Shown here: positions 22,601-34,123 of the stretch, piece after piece
Layout: each line of letters opens with the position of its first letter
How positions within the stretch are numbered: position 1 is the stretch's first letter
Source: Clusia tigrina
Lineage: Eukaryota > Arthropoda > Insecta > Diptera > Clusiidae
Direction: 5' to 3'
Assembly: GCA_920105625.2 (NCBI GenBank)
Contig: OV050030.1
Coordinates: forward strand, 351,788,425 to 351,852,424
DNA: 64,000 bases
Notes under the pieces: generated by a model
Databases searched by the model: none
What the model was told of the DNA's origin: nothing
What the model saw: only the letters and a program-made list of their open reading frames with translations
Program-made: the position numbers and the translations under genes

Positions 22601-23471
22601 TGCAATGGACATAGCAGGTCCGTTTCCAATTAGTGATTCCGGCAACAAATATATTCTCGTCGTAATCGACTATTTTAGTAAATGGCCAGAAGTATACCCC
22701 ATTCCCGATCAAGAAGCGAAGACCGTTGCAGATGCATTTATCAATAATTGGGTCTGCAGATTCGGAGCTCCCCTCGAGTTGCACTCGGATCAAGGCAGAA
22801 TTTTCGAGTCAACAATATTCAGGGAAATGAGTGAATTGATGGGCATACGCAAAACTCGTACAACCCCTTTGCACCCACAATCCGATGGAATGGTTGAAAG
22901 ATTTAATCGTACGCTTGAGGAACACCTAAGGAAAGTCGTGGACAGAAACCAGAAATATTGGGACCAACACATTCCCCTCTTCTTAATGGCATACCGATCG
23001 GCAACTCACGATACAACATCTACAACACCAGCTAAGGCTATTTTCGGTTGTGACATAAGATTGCCTGCAGATCTGAAATTCGGTGCCTACTCATCTACGG
23101 AAGTTTCATGTAGCAGTTATGTAGCTGACAAACGAAGACAGCTGAATGAAATTCATGGAACCATCAGAAAGCGCACACAACTGATGAGTGATAAAATGAA
23201 AGCCAGATATGATCTACGAACAAACTCCAAGGGATTTCAGGAAGGGCAGCTAGTTATGCTTCATAATCCGCAAAGGAAAAAGGGATTATCGCCAAAACTG
23301 CAAACACACTGGGAAGGCCCTTATAAGGTGATAAAGCGGCTCAACGATGTAGTATACCGCATCCAGTTGGCGAGAAATGCGAGGAGCAAAATAAAAGTCG
23401 TTCATTTAGAGAGGTTATCTACTTATAAAGGTTGCAGTACTATCCTTGTTCGGGACGAACAAGATTAAGCG
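19642..23471 (+). pseudogene. Pol of internal region 2 (PR-RT-RNase H-IN)
   Basis: Protease DTGAS lies in 19642-20160. RT and RNase H form a 670-residue frame at 20097-22109, with catalytic D in STLDLQSGYW and YLDDIIV; PLGLCN replaces the usual PFGLCN. The frame shifts near 22018 into integrase at 22006-22614, then the duplicated core and the intact C-terminal two-thirds at 22605-23468. That last part includes the catalytic E and a GPYKVIKRL-type C-terminal domain. RT and RNase H look less damaged than in copy 1, but the gag-pol shifts are shared. Confidence 0.88.
22302..22893 (+). repeat. 296-bp tandem duplication of the integrase core, copy 2
   Basis: Same duplication as in internal region 1, with repeats starting at 22302 and 22598 and the same distinguishing substitutions. 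The second repeat is complete here and continues in frame into the catalytic Glu region. Confidence 0.85.
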
Positions 23472-23479
23472 GAGGGCAG

Positions 23480-24095
23480 TGAAACGTGATTGCATATCAG
23501 TGAAACGGGATTGCATACTTTTAGGATCCCATCTGAAGAATGAGTGCCCCCTGTGAGTCAAGATGCGAACTAATCGAATAAAAGCTTATTCAAGAACCAT
23601 CTGTCAGTAATATCAAAAAGAATATTCTCGACTTCTGTCGAAGAGGATAGAAGCTTTTAGAAAATACGAGAATAGCGTGGAAGTTTCTACCTCAACCATT
23701 CGAAAACTATAAAACCGACAAGACTGTTCAAAGTCGAAGGCAGTAGATCAGAGACCGTAAAAGTGTGTACATCTAGCATTATAATCAAAGCAGCAGTATT
23801 TCTAATTGTGCAAAGTGATGAAATTCATCATTAAATAAAGTGATGAAATTACTTATTAAATAAAGTGATTAATGGTTTGTGAAATAAAGTGCAAATAATA
23901 ACTAAGTAAACTTTAAGCCTAATATTAACTGTGTAAATAGCAATAATTAAATAAAGCTAATTATTTTAATTTAACCAGCGATTGTTTGATTACTACACAA
24001 TCCAGTGGTACGAGTCCGAGTACAGAGAGTTAGAGAAATTCTCAGGAGGGCAATTTTGTAACAGAGTAAATTGTCAGGAGGGCAATTTCGTAACA
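23480..24095 (+). repeat. LTR3 (3')
   Basis: 616 bp, TGAAACGTG to CGTAACA. It is more diverged from LTR1 and LTR2 than they are from each other. Examples are AAACCGAC for AAAGCGAC near 23712, CATCATTAAATAAAGTG near 23827, and GTCAGGAGGGC near the end. It is followed by the right ATAC duplication at 24096-24099. Confidence 0.92.
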
Positions 24096-24457
24096 ATACC
24101 TTAAAAACGGAAATCAAAAGCTCTATAGATCCAATTTATTTCGATAGAGATAATTCAATTGCTTCAATTTTGGGGTTTAGTAGCAGAGTATTGAAGCCAG
24201 GTATTCTACATTATTCAGATAAAACAATAGATATAACAAAAATAAACAAAATAGTTGTTGATTGTAATATTGGGACTGGATCATATATAAATAGTGTATC
24301 AGCACATACTTTACATCAGTTTTCACTTGTGTTTAGTCCAGGTTACAAAATCACTGAAACGCCAAGAAAAAATAACAATAAGATTGCATTTAAAACCTTT
24401 AAAATAATGATTATCTTCAATAAAAATCAGTTACACAATGATTTATCATTCATTTGA
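24096..24457 (+). pseudogene. Penton-like minor capsid protein, 3' part
   Basis: Resumes the gene cut at 11798. The blocks IASILGFSSRVLKPG, VVDCNIGTGSYIN and HTLHQFSLVFSPGYKI follow the jelly-roll order of the family. The last 35 residues depart from the expected pattern and end at TGA 24455, so a C-terminal rearrangement or frameshift is likely. With the N-terminal part the protein would be about 210 residues. Confidence 0.78.
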
Positions 24458-24628
24458 CTAGCAGCAACAGAAGACAACGGTAAAGAAGAAGAAGAAAAAG
24501 TTATATCATTTTGTAAAAATCAATATCAAGCGAAATCCAAATATAAACAACAAGCAAAAACTAATAATCTCACTGAAGCTAATCGGAAGTTTCTTCAAAA
24601 TTTAGGATTTCAATTAAAAGTTCAATAA
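24458..24628 (+). pseudogene. C-terminal remnant of a small Polinton protein
   Basis: Directly after the TGA and in the same frame, 56 codons run without an ATG. They encode an acidic/lysine-rich stretch and end NNLTEANRKFLQNLGFQLKVQ followed by TAA, 8 bp before the MCP start. The closing helix looks conserved rather than random. It is probably the tail of a separate small gene whose start has merged with the penton remnant. Function unknown. Confidence 0.5.
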
Positions 24629-24636
24629 AAAAAAAA

Positions 24637-25561
24637 ATGAGTAATATAATCAATGTACTACAGAAACCATTGTTTGATAATTCAATTATTAAAAAAGAAT
24701 ATCATAGCTATACATCATATTTACAATCATTTCAGAATAATGATGAAATTCGTATAGCAGTTCAAAATCAAGATTTATATGTTTTGCCAAGCGAAAGCTT
24801 TCTATACATTGAGGGATTTGTAACGAAAGCAGCAGATAATACAATCTCTAATACTGTAAAACTTTTTAATAATTGTGTGGCATATCTATTTGATGAAATT
24901 CGATATGAAATTAATGGTATAGAAATTGATCCAACACGACATTTGGGTATTACTACAGAATTAAAAAACTTTGTATCTTTGAATAAAGATGAAAGTAGTG
25001 CACTAAGAAATACAGGATGGGCGCCAATCTCTGAGAATCTTACACTTATTAACGGTTATTTAAATTTTTGTGTACCATTAAAATTACTGCTTGGATTTGC
25101 CGAAGATTTTAATAAAATAATAATGAATTCTAAATATGAACTGATTTTGTTACGTTCTATGAATGGCAGCAATGTCTTTACATCTAACACTGCAAATGAA
25201 AAACTTAAATTAACAATAACAAGTATTACATGGAAAATTCAACATGTTCAACTTGCTGATGAATATAAATTGAAAATGTTAAAATTAATTAAGAGTCAAC
25301 AAGCATTAAATATTTCATTTAGGAGTTGGGATACATATTATAATCCATCATTACCTAACAATAGTACAAATATTTTATGGAATGTTAAACTATCTGCTGA
25401 AAATGAAAGACCACGTTTTCTATTATTAGCGTTTCGAAATAATAATAAGTTCATGCATTGTGATTTGTCAGATATAAAAGTATATCTGAACTCTGACATA
25501 TATCGTTATGATGATCTAAATCTTAAATTTAATCGAAATCGTTTTGCCTTATTATATGATA
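24637..25561 (+). pseudogene. Major capsid protein of Polinton, 5' part
   Basis: ATG 24637. The N-terminal blocks LFDNSI, NNDEIRIAVQNQDLYVLPSES and FLYIEG, then NNCVAYLFDEIRYEINGIEID, FCVPLKLLLGFAEDF and a second jelly-roll region ending NLKFNRNRFALLYD, are those of the double-jelly-roll capsid protein of Polintons. At 25562 the Helitron 3' end begins. The open frame runs on to 25647 in Helitron sequence, giving an artificial tail. The gene resumes at about 32440. No internal stop is present in this part. Confidence 0.88.
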
Positions 25562-25956
25562 CTAGCGGACCCGGCAAACTTCGTCCTGCCTCCGAAGGTT
25601 TTAAATCTAAAAGTTTATATTTCTTAGGATTGATGGTTTTGCATTAAAAAATTTAATTTTAGAAAACAATAATGTTCATAAAATTTGTTTATTTAAAAAA
25701 TCGCAACAATATATGTGAAACAGTTTTGAAATATAACATGCCTAACAGTGCGAAAACTTGGAAGCACAACTTGATTGGGTATTTTGAAAAATGTAAGTTA
25801 AAAAGGTGAAGATAGAGAAAAATTATCAAAGGTTGTAGAAACATGTTAACTTGTTGTTGACAAATTTTAAAATTGTTTTTGGTATATAATGATATTAGTG
25901 TATTGTGTAATACAAAATTTTAAATATGAAGAAACTATATTATATAGCTGATCCCG

Positions 25957-25972
25957 GCGTGCTTCGCTACGC
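25957..25972 (-). terminator. H1 internal 3'-end-like hairpin
   Basis: Minus strand GCGTAGCGAAGCACGC folds into a GC-rich hairpin (GCGT/ACGC plus GC/GC). It is followed by CGGGATCAGCTAT, resembling a Helitron 3' end with CTAT instead of CTAG. About 395 bp further on lies the actual end. Confidence 0.7.
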
Positions 25973-26065
25973 ATGAATATTAACATTGAATCAAATTCAT
26001 TGGTTTTTTAAATTTATTTTTTATTTGTATGAAAAAAATGTATGTATCAATGAAAAAAAAGTAAA

Positions 26066-29000
26066 TCAATTCAATACGATAGTGTATACAATATTTTTTG
26101 TTTGATTGTGTGGTGCATGAATAAATAAATTTGGTGGTGCTCCCACTCTGGAACATGCGACGTATAATTGTCCGTGAGAAAAGCACGGTTCCTCCAAATT
26201 CACACCACATACATGAAGCGTTTGTCCTTGAGCTTTATTAACGGTTATAGCAAAGGATAAACGCACGGGAAATTGAGGACGTTTGAATTGAAATGGCATG
26301 TCTGTTGGTATTAATGGGATCCTTGGTATCAGTACAACTTCTCCTTTTGCTTTCCCAGTTAGAATTGTTGCTTCGATCAAATTGGGCATTAATTTTTTCA
26401 CGGAAAGTCTCGTTCCATTGCAGAGTTTTGGTGAATTGAGATTTCGAAGAAGTATGATCGATGAACCAATTTTCAAATTCAAAATATGCGGTGGCATACC
26501 GTGTGGTTCCAAAGAATTCAAAAATTCAACCGGATAATTTACTGCGTCTTCTTCATTCGTAGCAGTATCAATGGATTTGTATGATACCAAGTCACCTGGC
26601 AATTTCTGTTGAATTTGAAAATTTATTTCATTAACATTTGCATTTTTTGGTGCTAAAATTGCGCGTTCTCTTAGCCAATCATGATTTTTATAGTTTTGAA
26701 CAATGTTTGGAAAAACGTGATCAATTAGTTCTTCTTTTGATGGCATACTTGTGCAAAAGTTGTTCGGTAACGTGATAAACCCATTTAAATCACTTGCAAT
26801 TTTGCCATCGCCAATCTGCAGCAGTTGCTTCGAAAACTCACGTGCTGATGGATCATTTTGAAGACGCACACGCATATTTATGTTAAGCGCTAACTTCTGT
26901 ATATTTGCCCAAAGAAACGAACTTTTCAAACATGCATTAATTTCATCAGCTGGAGTCGATCTGGGAATGACGGGCAACGTTTGTCGAAAATCACCAGATA
27001 GCAATATTAATGCACCTCCGAACAACTGTTGATTTCCACGTAGATCCTGTAATGTTCGATTCAATGCTTCCAAAGATTTTTTATGGGCCATCGGACATTC
27101 ATCTCATAAAATGATTGCTGCTTGTTGCAAAACTTTGGCCATTCCAGAATTTCTTGAAATATTACACGTTGGAATCTCCACCGATTGCATGTTTAATTGC
27201 AGTTTTAAAGCGGAATGTGCAGTTCGGCCACCATCCAATAATGTAGCTGCAATACCAGAAGAAGCAAGTGCCAATGCGATTTTTCGTTCGGATCTAATTG
27301 TAGCTAAGATAATTGAAATGAGAAATGTTTTCCCAGTGCCACCAGGAGCGTCCAAAAAATATAATCCACCAGTGTTGTTAATGACAGCTTGCATGATTCT
27401 ATCGTATGCATTCCTTTGCTGAACATTCAATTGTGGAATGTTTGTTTGCACAAATGCACGCAATTCATCGCATTCGAATTGCTGTTCGCGTTGCAGTTCT
27501 TGCTCAAATAAATCATGGATTGGACGATTAGGTGCGATCATGCCTAATTGTCCTAATGCTTTATTTGCAATCATAAGGCAAATATCTTCAAAAAATATAC
27601 ATTTCTAATGTATGTACCAATTCGGGATCCATCGAACGATGTTGAAGTCGAATCAAAATGTCTTCAGCCATGAAATCTTTATATTTATTCCACAATTCAA
27701 GTGGGTTTGATGGATAGCATGTTGATATTATTATTGCGAATAACATACGTATTTGATTTGGGTGAGCTGAAACTGATGCATCGTGAAGCGTAGCATCCCA
27801 ATGCGTATCATCTTCAAGCAAACGCAACCGTTGGCATGCATCACGATATGTTACACACAATTCACCGTCGACAGGTCTTAAATTCTGGAATGACTGTGGC
27901 CCACGTACGTTCACCAACAACAATCGCAAATAAAAACATTCAACATTGTTTGGACTAACTGTATAAATGCGGCCTAAAGCATCCGTTGAAAAAACACCTC
28001 GGTAGCCATCAACAGGAGTACCTTTTTTGCGGCGTTGAAATTTTTTTGTTGATGCGTTCCAAGTATAATATCGTGGTGCTTCCGAATATAATAGTGTTCT
28101 TGCAAATTCATCCGTTTCACATAACTTGAAAAAAGCTGTCAGTGTAGTTGCTGGAGGCTGTAATGCACTTTGTGCGGCATTTGCATCAGTAAAATAAACA
28201 CGTTGCCCATTTTCAAGATGAACTGCTAAATGTATAACAACAGGGTGTCTGTCATGTATTGGGAACGATAAAATTCGCCAAATAGCTTCGTTAGTACTAA
28301 TATATCTTCCCATTTGGTACTGCAAAATTTCATCATTTCTATTTTCAGCAGTCACTCCGAAAATAGCCATATCGCTACCTTTATTAACATACTTGCAAAT
28401 GTATTTTATTGATTTGACTGAATTGCAGTATTCGACATTTATGTGAGCATTGAAAATTTTTGACAACAATGGTGAATACGGCACTATCCAACGATTATCA
28501 ACTTCAAAGTCTTGGTTCCGGATTTTAATAGTAGTAGTTTTACCATTATCTTGAGCTGATCGTCGACGATACTGTGGATATCCATCATCACCGTGTATTG
28601 TTTCTGCAATCAATTGTCTTGGAAAACGCTTTGAACATTTGCCGTCGATCATACATGGTGAATTTGGATTGATTTCACCGCAGGGACCGTGTATCATATT
28701 TTTCGTGACAACTGCAAATAATTGTGGATCGATGGTTTGATCTGGAATTTCGGCCGATATAACACTATCAATCATATCTGGTGTTATTTTCTGTACCAAC
28801 CATATCAAAATGTGAGCGTGCGGCAAGCCTCTTTTTTGCCATTCAATTGTATACATATAGCAGCGCACTTCTCCAAATACACGGAGCTTGACAATCAGAT
28901 CTATCAACTTTTTTAATTTTTGGTGGAATATGCGAGCGGTTACATCGTGTCGATCTGTTGGGACCTGACCATCAAATAAGCAATCCTTCACATCAGCCCA

Positions 29001-30613
29001 TTTTGGGTTGCAAGTAAATGTGATGAACAAATCTGGACGGCCGTAATGACGAACATATGACATGGCATCTTGTGTATACCCGTGCATATGACGTGGGCTA
29101 CCGGTATATGACGATGGTAATATCGTCAAGCGTCCAATGTCTTTCACATTCACATCATTCAATAGTGCATCACGTAAATGTATATACTCTTCAGATCTCA
29201 ATCGGGCTTGATTATGACGGATGAAATGCAATCGTTCGCTCTCGATTTTAGCATACATGTCCACAATGTATTGATGAAAAAGTTTATTGCATCGCAAAAT
29301 GTAATTGTCCTCTTGATCACGAATCATCAATCGATACGAATAAAAATTCATCGCACTAACTTTTTTCGTTGTTTGTTGGCCTGCAAATATTAAAAATTAT
29401 TCTTTTAGTTATTTTAACGCAAAGATTACTCACAAAAGTAATCAAAAATCATTATTTTTTTACCAGTCATTGGATTTATCAATGGTATATTTATATGATA
29501 ACCATCATCTCCTCTCCAGAACAAAATCGGGTATTGCAATGCGTCATAACAACGATGGAGTTCAGAAATACGATTTAGTTGCTCATTCCTACGGTGCAAA
29601 ACAATATCTCTTGGCCGAAATTGTTCACCAACTATTACGATTGCCACTTCATCGATTGTTGGTGCGTTAAATCGCCTGGAATGTTGCCCGAGTGGTGTTC
29701 TGTCGGCACGTATTATGATTTTATGATCATCGGTGGGCATCTGATCCACTGCAATCTTGAATAATTTAACCAATTCATTGTGCTGATGTAAAAATCTTTG
29801 CAGCTCTCTCAAGATTTCTCTTCTTGTATTTGAAGCAATTGTACAGCGCTGATTCAGTTCGCTGTTCTCATTACCAATGAAATATATTTGCAAAAACTGA
29901 TGGTCAGCATCTGGGAATGGCAACAATGACCCAGCTCTATGGTATATCTGTCCTTGAATCTGTAATGTTTTTGAAATAGATTTAGATGACGAATCCGAAT
30001 TTTTGAAGACAGCAAATACAGAGACAGCACATAAATCAAATTTGATATCATTTATTCCATGCGAAGTAATTACCTTAAACGTCGGCATAAATCCATCTCT
30101 TATAATATTTGTAGCTCCAAAAGATGTCATTTGGAAGCATGAATTGTACTTTTGAATATTTGTTAAGAAATGCTTTGACGCTGCTGAATTGCCATAAATT
30201 AATGAGTGTAAAGGATCTGGTGGAGGTTCTAACACAGGCAATTTAACTTTCCCACCAGCACAGCACATGCCAGGCGTTTCGTTCATAAATTTGAATGCTT
30301 TACAATGCACACATTGTTTATTCATTTGTCCAATATAAGAATACATACTGTAATCAATTGTGCTATCATAATTATAAGCCGCCAATTCCATTTGTCGTAT
30401 GATTTGAATTGAGGGACGCGTACGTCGATTTATCGACCTTTCACTGTCAACCGTGTTTGCACTATCAACCGATTGGTTTATACGTCTACGTCGTTCCCTC
30501 TGTGATGCATTTTGTTGAATACGATCTTGTTCACTTTGTGATCTTCGATTGGTTGAAACAACTCTCGAATGACGCGTACGTCTACCAATATTTGAGCGAC
30601 TTGGACGTGGCAT
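26066..30613 (-). pseudogene. Rep/helicase (RepHel) of Helitron H1
   Basis: Exon 1 starts at ATG 30613 (MPRPSRS) and carries zinc-finger-like CVHCKAF...CCAGG. A 53-bp intron (29381-29433, GTGAGT...TTTGCAG) leads in frame to exon 2. That exon has the Rep domain with HUH motif RGLPHAHILIWL and the paired-tyrosine motif YICKYVNKG. The Rep part is intact in H1 and lacks the 10-bp deletion of H2 and H3. The frame breaks at 27588 (deletion after LEMY). The helicase has Walker A GGTGKT but a Trp-to-TGA stop at about 27107 where H2 has ILWDE. The ending ITVNKAQGQTL...ACSRVG is Pif1-type. Confidence 0.9.
29381..29433 (-). other. 53-bp intron in H1 RepHel
   Basis: Minus strand GTGAGTAATC...TATTTGCAG. 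Splicing joins DYF to CQQTTKK in frame and leads to the conserved MNFYSYRLMIR. The same intron occurs in H2, H3 and H4. Confidence 0.8.
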
Positions 30614-31082
30614 TTCGAATTTGTTCTTTGTACGAAAAGAGTAATCATTTAAATTAATTTCAAGAGTTAAAAAAACTATATCCAAATGTATAATAAGTAT
30701 GTGTTTGTGGTCATATATTCGCATTATTTGGTTGTTTTATATATAAAAAAATTAAGAACTGAGGAAAAAGAACTATACAAAGTGACACTAACACGTATAT
30801 AAATGGCCTGAAACCCGATAGCAATTCAACCAGAAAATCCAAATGGAAAGCGTATATACACTACTGTCTGTTTGTATTTAAATGGTCAAACAAAAACAAA
30901 TAAATTGTTTGATGATGTATGGCTGAAAATATGAAAAACAAAAAAAAAATCAAATGCGACTCTTACCGATTACGTCTGTCCACAATTCGAGTTCGATGGA
31001 AAAGAACCTTAAAATGATCACTCACTGGTAGGTGTCAATGTATATGCGTGTATGCTCTACAACGTGCATTTATCATGAATTT

Positions 31083-31111
31083 CACTTGCACCAATTTTTT
31101 ATATATATAGA
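31083..31111 (-). repeat. Internal copy of the Helitron 5' terminus (H1)
   Basis: Minus strand TCTATATATATAAAAAATTG plus the following GTGCAAGTG repeats the outer 5' end. It lies about 470 bp upstream of the RepHel start codon. Confidence 0.75.
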
Positions 31112-32439
31112 AGATATAGATTTCGCCGAAAAGTTTCAATTGAATTTTCTCATTAAGATTGTTGACTTTATCATTTTTTTGTGCCTAAATTGCAAGGTCG
31201 CACAGCCATTCAGGATTTTTGTAGTTTGGGAATACCTTGTCGTCAACGGCTTGAATACTAATTACCGTTTGACTGAAGTTCGGTGGGAACGAAATCTCAT
31301 TCCCAATTGTTTCTTGCAAATCTATCGATCTCAAAAAATTCGGAAAATTCGGAAAATTCGAAAATTAAAAAAACTTAATCTCACTTTTTGTTCTCATTTT
31401 TTTTATATGTGCGTGGTGTTGCACGCGCACATTTAGTTTCATATTGGTGTTGTAAGCACTGACTGATACTCCAATAACTCAACAGATGGAGCTGTAGACG
31501 CTTATTTATTTTGACAGCTGCGTATATTGTGTGTTCTTTCTGATTTTTTTATTCGAACAGTGCGGACACGGTCAATTGACTTTCTGACATTTTTCCAAAT
31601 TTTAATTGATTTCTCGAGTTGTTCGGGCCTTTGTGCATTCGTCCCAAATGATAATTTTGCACGTTTTAAGGATTGTGCCCATTTTCAATAAAATCGCTTA
31701 ATTAATTCAGAAAATATAGATTAAGGTAGCTTCTACCACTTTTGCCCTATTTAACGTCAAAAATTTTGATATTTTTAAGAAATGTGTATCCTATGTCATC
31801 GGTTAGATAATTCTGAAGACGTTGTAAAAACTTAATCAAAATCCCGCCTTTTTCCAATCCATACGTTGCAAACATACATACATTTTTATATAGAATTAGG
31901 TAGGGGGAGTTTTTATCCCTTTTGTCAATTTTACCCCCTAAATGTGGAACAATCCAAACAATGTATAGCCTATGTTATCCGAGGGGTTTTTCTGAAGACT
32001 CTCTGAAAATTTCATCAAAATCGGTCCAGCCGTTTTCGAGTGCATGCATTGCTTACATGCATACATACATACATAGGGAGGGAAAGTTTTTATCCCATTT
32101 GCCAATTTCACCCCCTACATGTAAAAAATCCAAACAATGTGTAGCGTATGTTACTCGCGAGTTTATTCTGAAAATTGCCTGAAAATTTCATCAAAATCTG
32201 TTCAGCCGTTTTCGAGTACATACGTTGCATACAAACATACATACATACATGCAAACTTTTATATGGACAAAATCACGTGTTGACATAAAAGGTCATAACT
32301 CACGAACGCGTCGACCGATTTCGTGCAAACTTATCTATAAACCATCTACACGACCATACGAACAAACCACAAAAAGTTTCATTGAATTCGGTTTGACGGT
32401 TCATGAGTTATAAAGTCACAACGCACTTGCACCAATTTT

Positions 32440-32688
32440 CAACAAAGTTATTATTCACGCGATTTACAGCCTCTATTAACACGAGAAGAATTTTCATCAA
32501 ATGCCGCAATAATTGTCTTAGATGTAAGTCATCAAAATGAAATTACCAAAAATGGACCAATCGATATTCGGATTGAATTCGAAACATCAACAAACATACC
32601 AAATAATACATCTGCATATTTTTTAATTCTACATGATAAAATGTTCCAATATATTCCCCTTACAAACGAAGTAAGAAAAATATTGTAA
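32440..32688 (+). pseudogene. Major capsid protein of Polinton, 3' part
   Basis: Resumes with QQSYYSRDLQPLLTREEF and ends NEVRKIL at TAA 32686, 83 residues or so, in the order expected for the C-terminus of the double-jelly-roll capsid protein (blocks IVLDVSHQNE and VxIRIEFE). A few codons expected between NRFALLYD and QQSYY are missing at the Helitron 5' junction, so excision would not give a perfect gene. Confidence 0.85.
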
Positions 32689-32823
32689 AATAAAAGGAAA
32701 ATAAAAAAGAAAATTTGATTTATGTTCATTTTTTTTGGTTATATAGACAATAATCGCTAGTATTCTCCTTCATTATATCTTTAAACACCATCGCAGTCAC
32801 ATACAACAAATACACCGGAGAAA

Positions 32824-33071
32824 ATGAAATTAATATTATTATTTTTATTTGTATTTTTAAAAGTGGTGATTGGAAATCCACTATCACTATCTATTAGTAA
32901 TACTCCTCTGATAGAATCAAGTTCAAAAAGTGTAGCATTTAATCTTACACTTCCTAATAATGATATTCTAAAAATTAATATATCATTTAAACTGATGGTA
33001 AAAAGTAAACCACTAAATAATTTAGATTATAATTATCAATTAGATCAAATCGATAAAAATGAAACATTTTC

Positions 33072-33106
<35 letters not shown>

Positions 33107-33492
33107 CTTCACCTATTTTTCAAATAACAACAGAAGGAACTCCACCAAAATATTTTACAGTGGATGACGCTATAGAAGCGTTTCGAAAGCATTTAATTAA
33201 AAAAGAAACAAATATAGGTGGTATACTGGAAGCGAAGGAATCATTTTATCATCATTTTAAACTTGAATATGATAATTTTGATATACCTATTCGTTGTACA
33301 TACGATGTTATATATGAGAAAAAACAACTAATAATAAGTTGTTTTGAATATCGTGAATATGAAGTTGAATGAATTTTAGGTAATGGGGAAATTGAAAAGG
33401 TTCTCACTCCAGATTTGAGCCATAAATTACAAAATATTAATATAATTGATGTAAAAAACTATACTCAAACATATAAAATGGATATCATATAG
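32824..33492 (+). pseudogene. Secreted Thr-tract protein 1 of Polinton (premature TGA)
   Basis: ATG 32824 opens a clear signal peptide (MKLILLFLFVFLKVVIG, then NPLS). Features in order: N-glycosylation sequons NLT, NIS and NET; a run of 12 threonines (ACA repeats, 33073-33108); a conserved VDDAIEAFRKHLIKKETNIG segment; and a cysteine pair C-x14-C followed by FEY. TGA at 33370 ends the frame, but the same frame continues for 40 codons to TAG 33490. The continuation shows similarity to the tail of protein 2 (IIDVKNYTQT versus TINIKDYSQT), so the TGA is probably a mutation. Function unknown; likely secreted or surface-displayed. Confidence 0.72.
33073..33108 (+). repeat. (ACA)n microsatellite coding for polythreonine
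   Basis: Twelve ACA units in frame inside secreted protein 1. The neighbouring paralogue lacks it. Confidence 0.8.
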
Positions 33493-33536
33493 GGAAACAG
33501 TAATAGTTTTCATAATAATCTCAAAGGAAAAGCAAG

Positions 33537-34107
33537 ATGGACACCTCTATTTTAATATTTATATTTTTATTTGTTAATAGTGTTAAAAGTTATAATATTA
33601 ATACTATTTATTATATAGATCCTAAAAGTAAATACATAAATTTTAATATAAAACTTTCCAATAATTCAATAGATATTAGAATAAATTTATCAATTCAATT
33701 GGAAAATGATACAACAACATTAAGAAATAATATTATGTTACCATCGGATAATTCTGAAGCCAAGTACAGCATAAACGATGCAATTGAAGCTTTTAGAAGG
33801 GATTTAATTGAAAAAGAAATTAATATTGGAGAGTTCTAAAGTACTTTTCCGTCATTTCAATTTAAAATACGTTGAAAATTGTGAAATTAGAATCAGGTGT
33901 TCCTATTATAGTAACTATCATTATAAATCTCCCAACATTTATTGTTTTGAGTATAATGGAGAGAATGATAAAGATATAATAAACTCGAATGAAGGAGAAA
34001 GAAATCATGAAACAAGCCCCTTGTTGGATCGAACAACAAATAATATAAGTACCCGAACAATCAATATCAAAGATTATTCACAAACTTTACATATGAGAGA
34101 ACAGTAA
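33537..34107 (+). pseudogene. Secreted protein 2 of Polinton, paralogue of protein 1 (frameshift)
   Basis: ATG 33537 starts a signal peptide (MDTSILIFIFLFVNSVKS). It shares with protein 1 the sequons (NNS, NLS, NDT), the block INDAIEAFRRDLIEKEINIG and the C-x14-C-FEY pair. A one-base frameshift near 33830-33838 moves the second half to another frame (33840-34107). The C-terminal tail is rich in Ser, Thr and Asn and ends HMREQ. It follows protein 1 by 45 bp from the extended stop, so the two are a tandem duplication. No database family recognised. Confidence 0.72.
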
Positions 34108-34123
34108 ACACATAACAGCAAAT

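Larger units (their letters stand above)
11799..24095 (+). mobile_element. Tandem Ty3/gypsy retrotransposon: three LTRs, two internal regions
   Basis: The order is LTR1, internal 1, LTR2, internal 2, LTR3, all plus strand. Each LTR is 616 bp, and only the outer ends carry the ATAC duplication. Both internal regions encode gag, protease, RT, RNase H and integrase. They share the same gag frameshift, zinc-finger stop, gag-pol frameshifts and integrase duplication. The unit was therefore already defective before it doubled, probably by LTR-LTR unequal exchange or a tandem cDNA integration. Confidence 0.92.
25562..32439 (-). mobile_element. Helitron H1, inserted in the MCP gene
   Basis: On the minus strand the 3' end is CCGCTAG next to host T, and the interruption lies between A and T as Helitrons require. 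The body contains the Rep/helicase gene and is about 6.88 kb, like H2. The 5' end lacks the first ~15 bases (TCTATATATATAAA...), and some MCP codons are missing with them, so a small deletion removed this junction. It lies opposite to H2-H4, about 11.7 kb away. Confidence 0.92.

Noticed and set aside
25562..25647. C-terminal 28 residues of the open frame that starts with the MCP
   Set aside because: They are translated Helitron 3'-end sequence, identical to the end of H2 and H3, not capsid protein.
30614..30724. N-terminal extension of RepHel in H1
   Set aside because: H2, H3 and H4 have a TAG in this stretch, and conserved coding starts at MPRPSRS.
31032..31436. 134-residue frame (also at 45164, 52580, 61690 on the opposite strand relative to RepHel)
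   Set aside because: It is antisense to the Helitron upstream region, starts within the internal terminus, and ends in poly-Lys/Arg slippage. Conserved only because the Helitrons are near identical.
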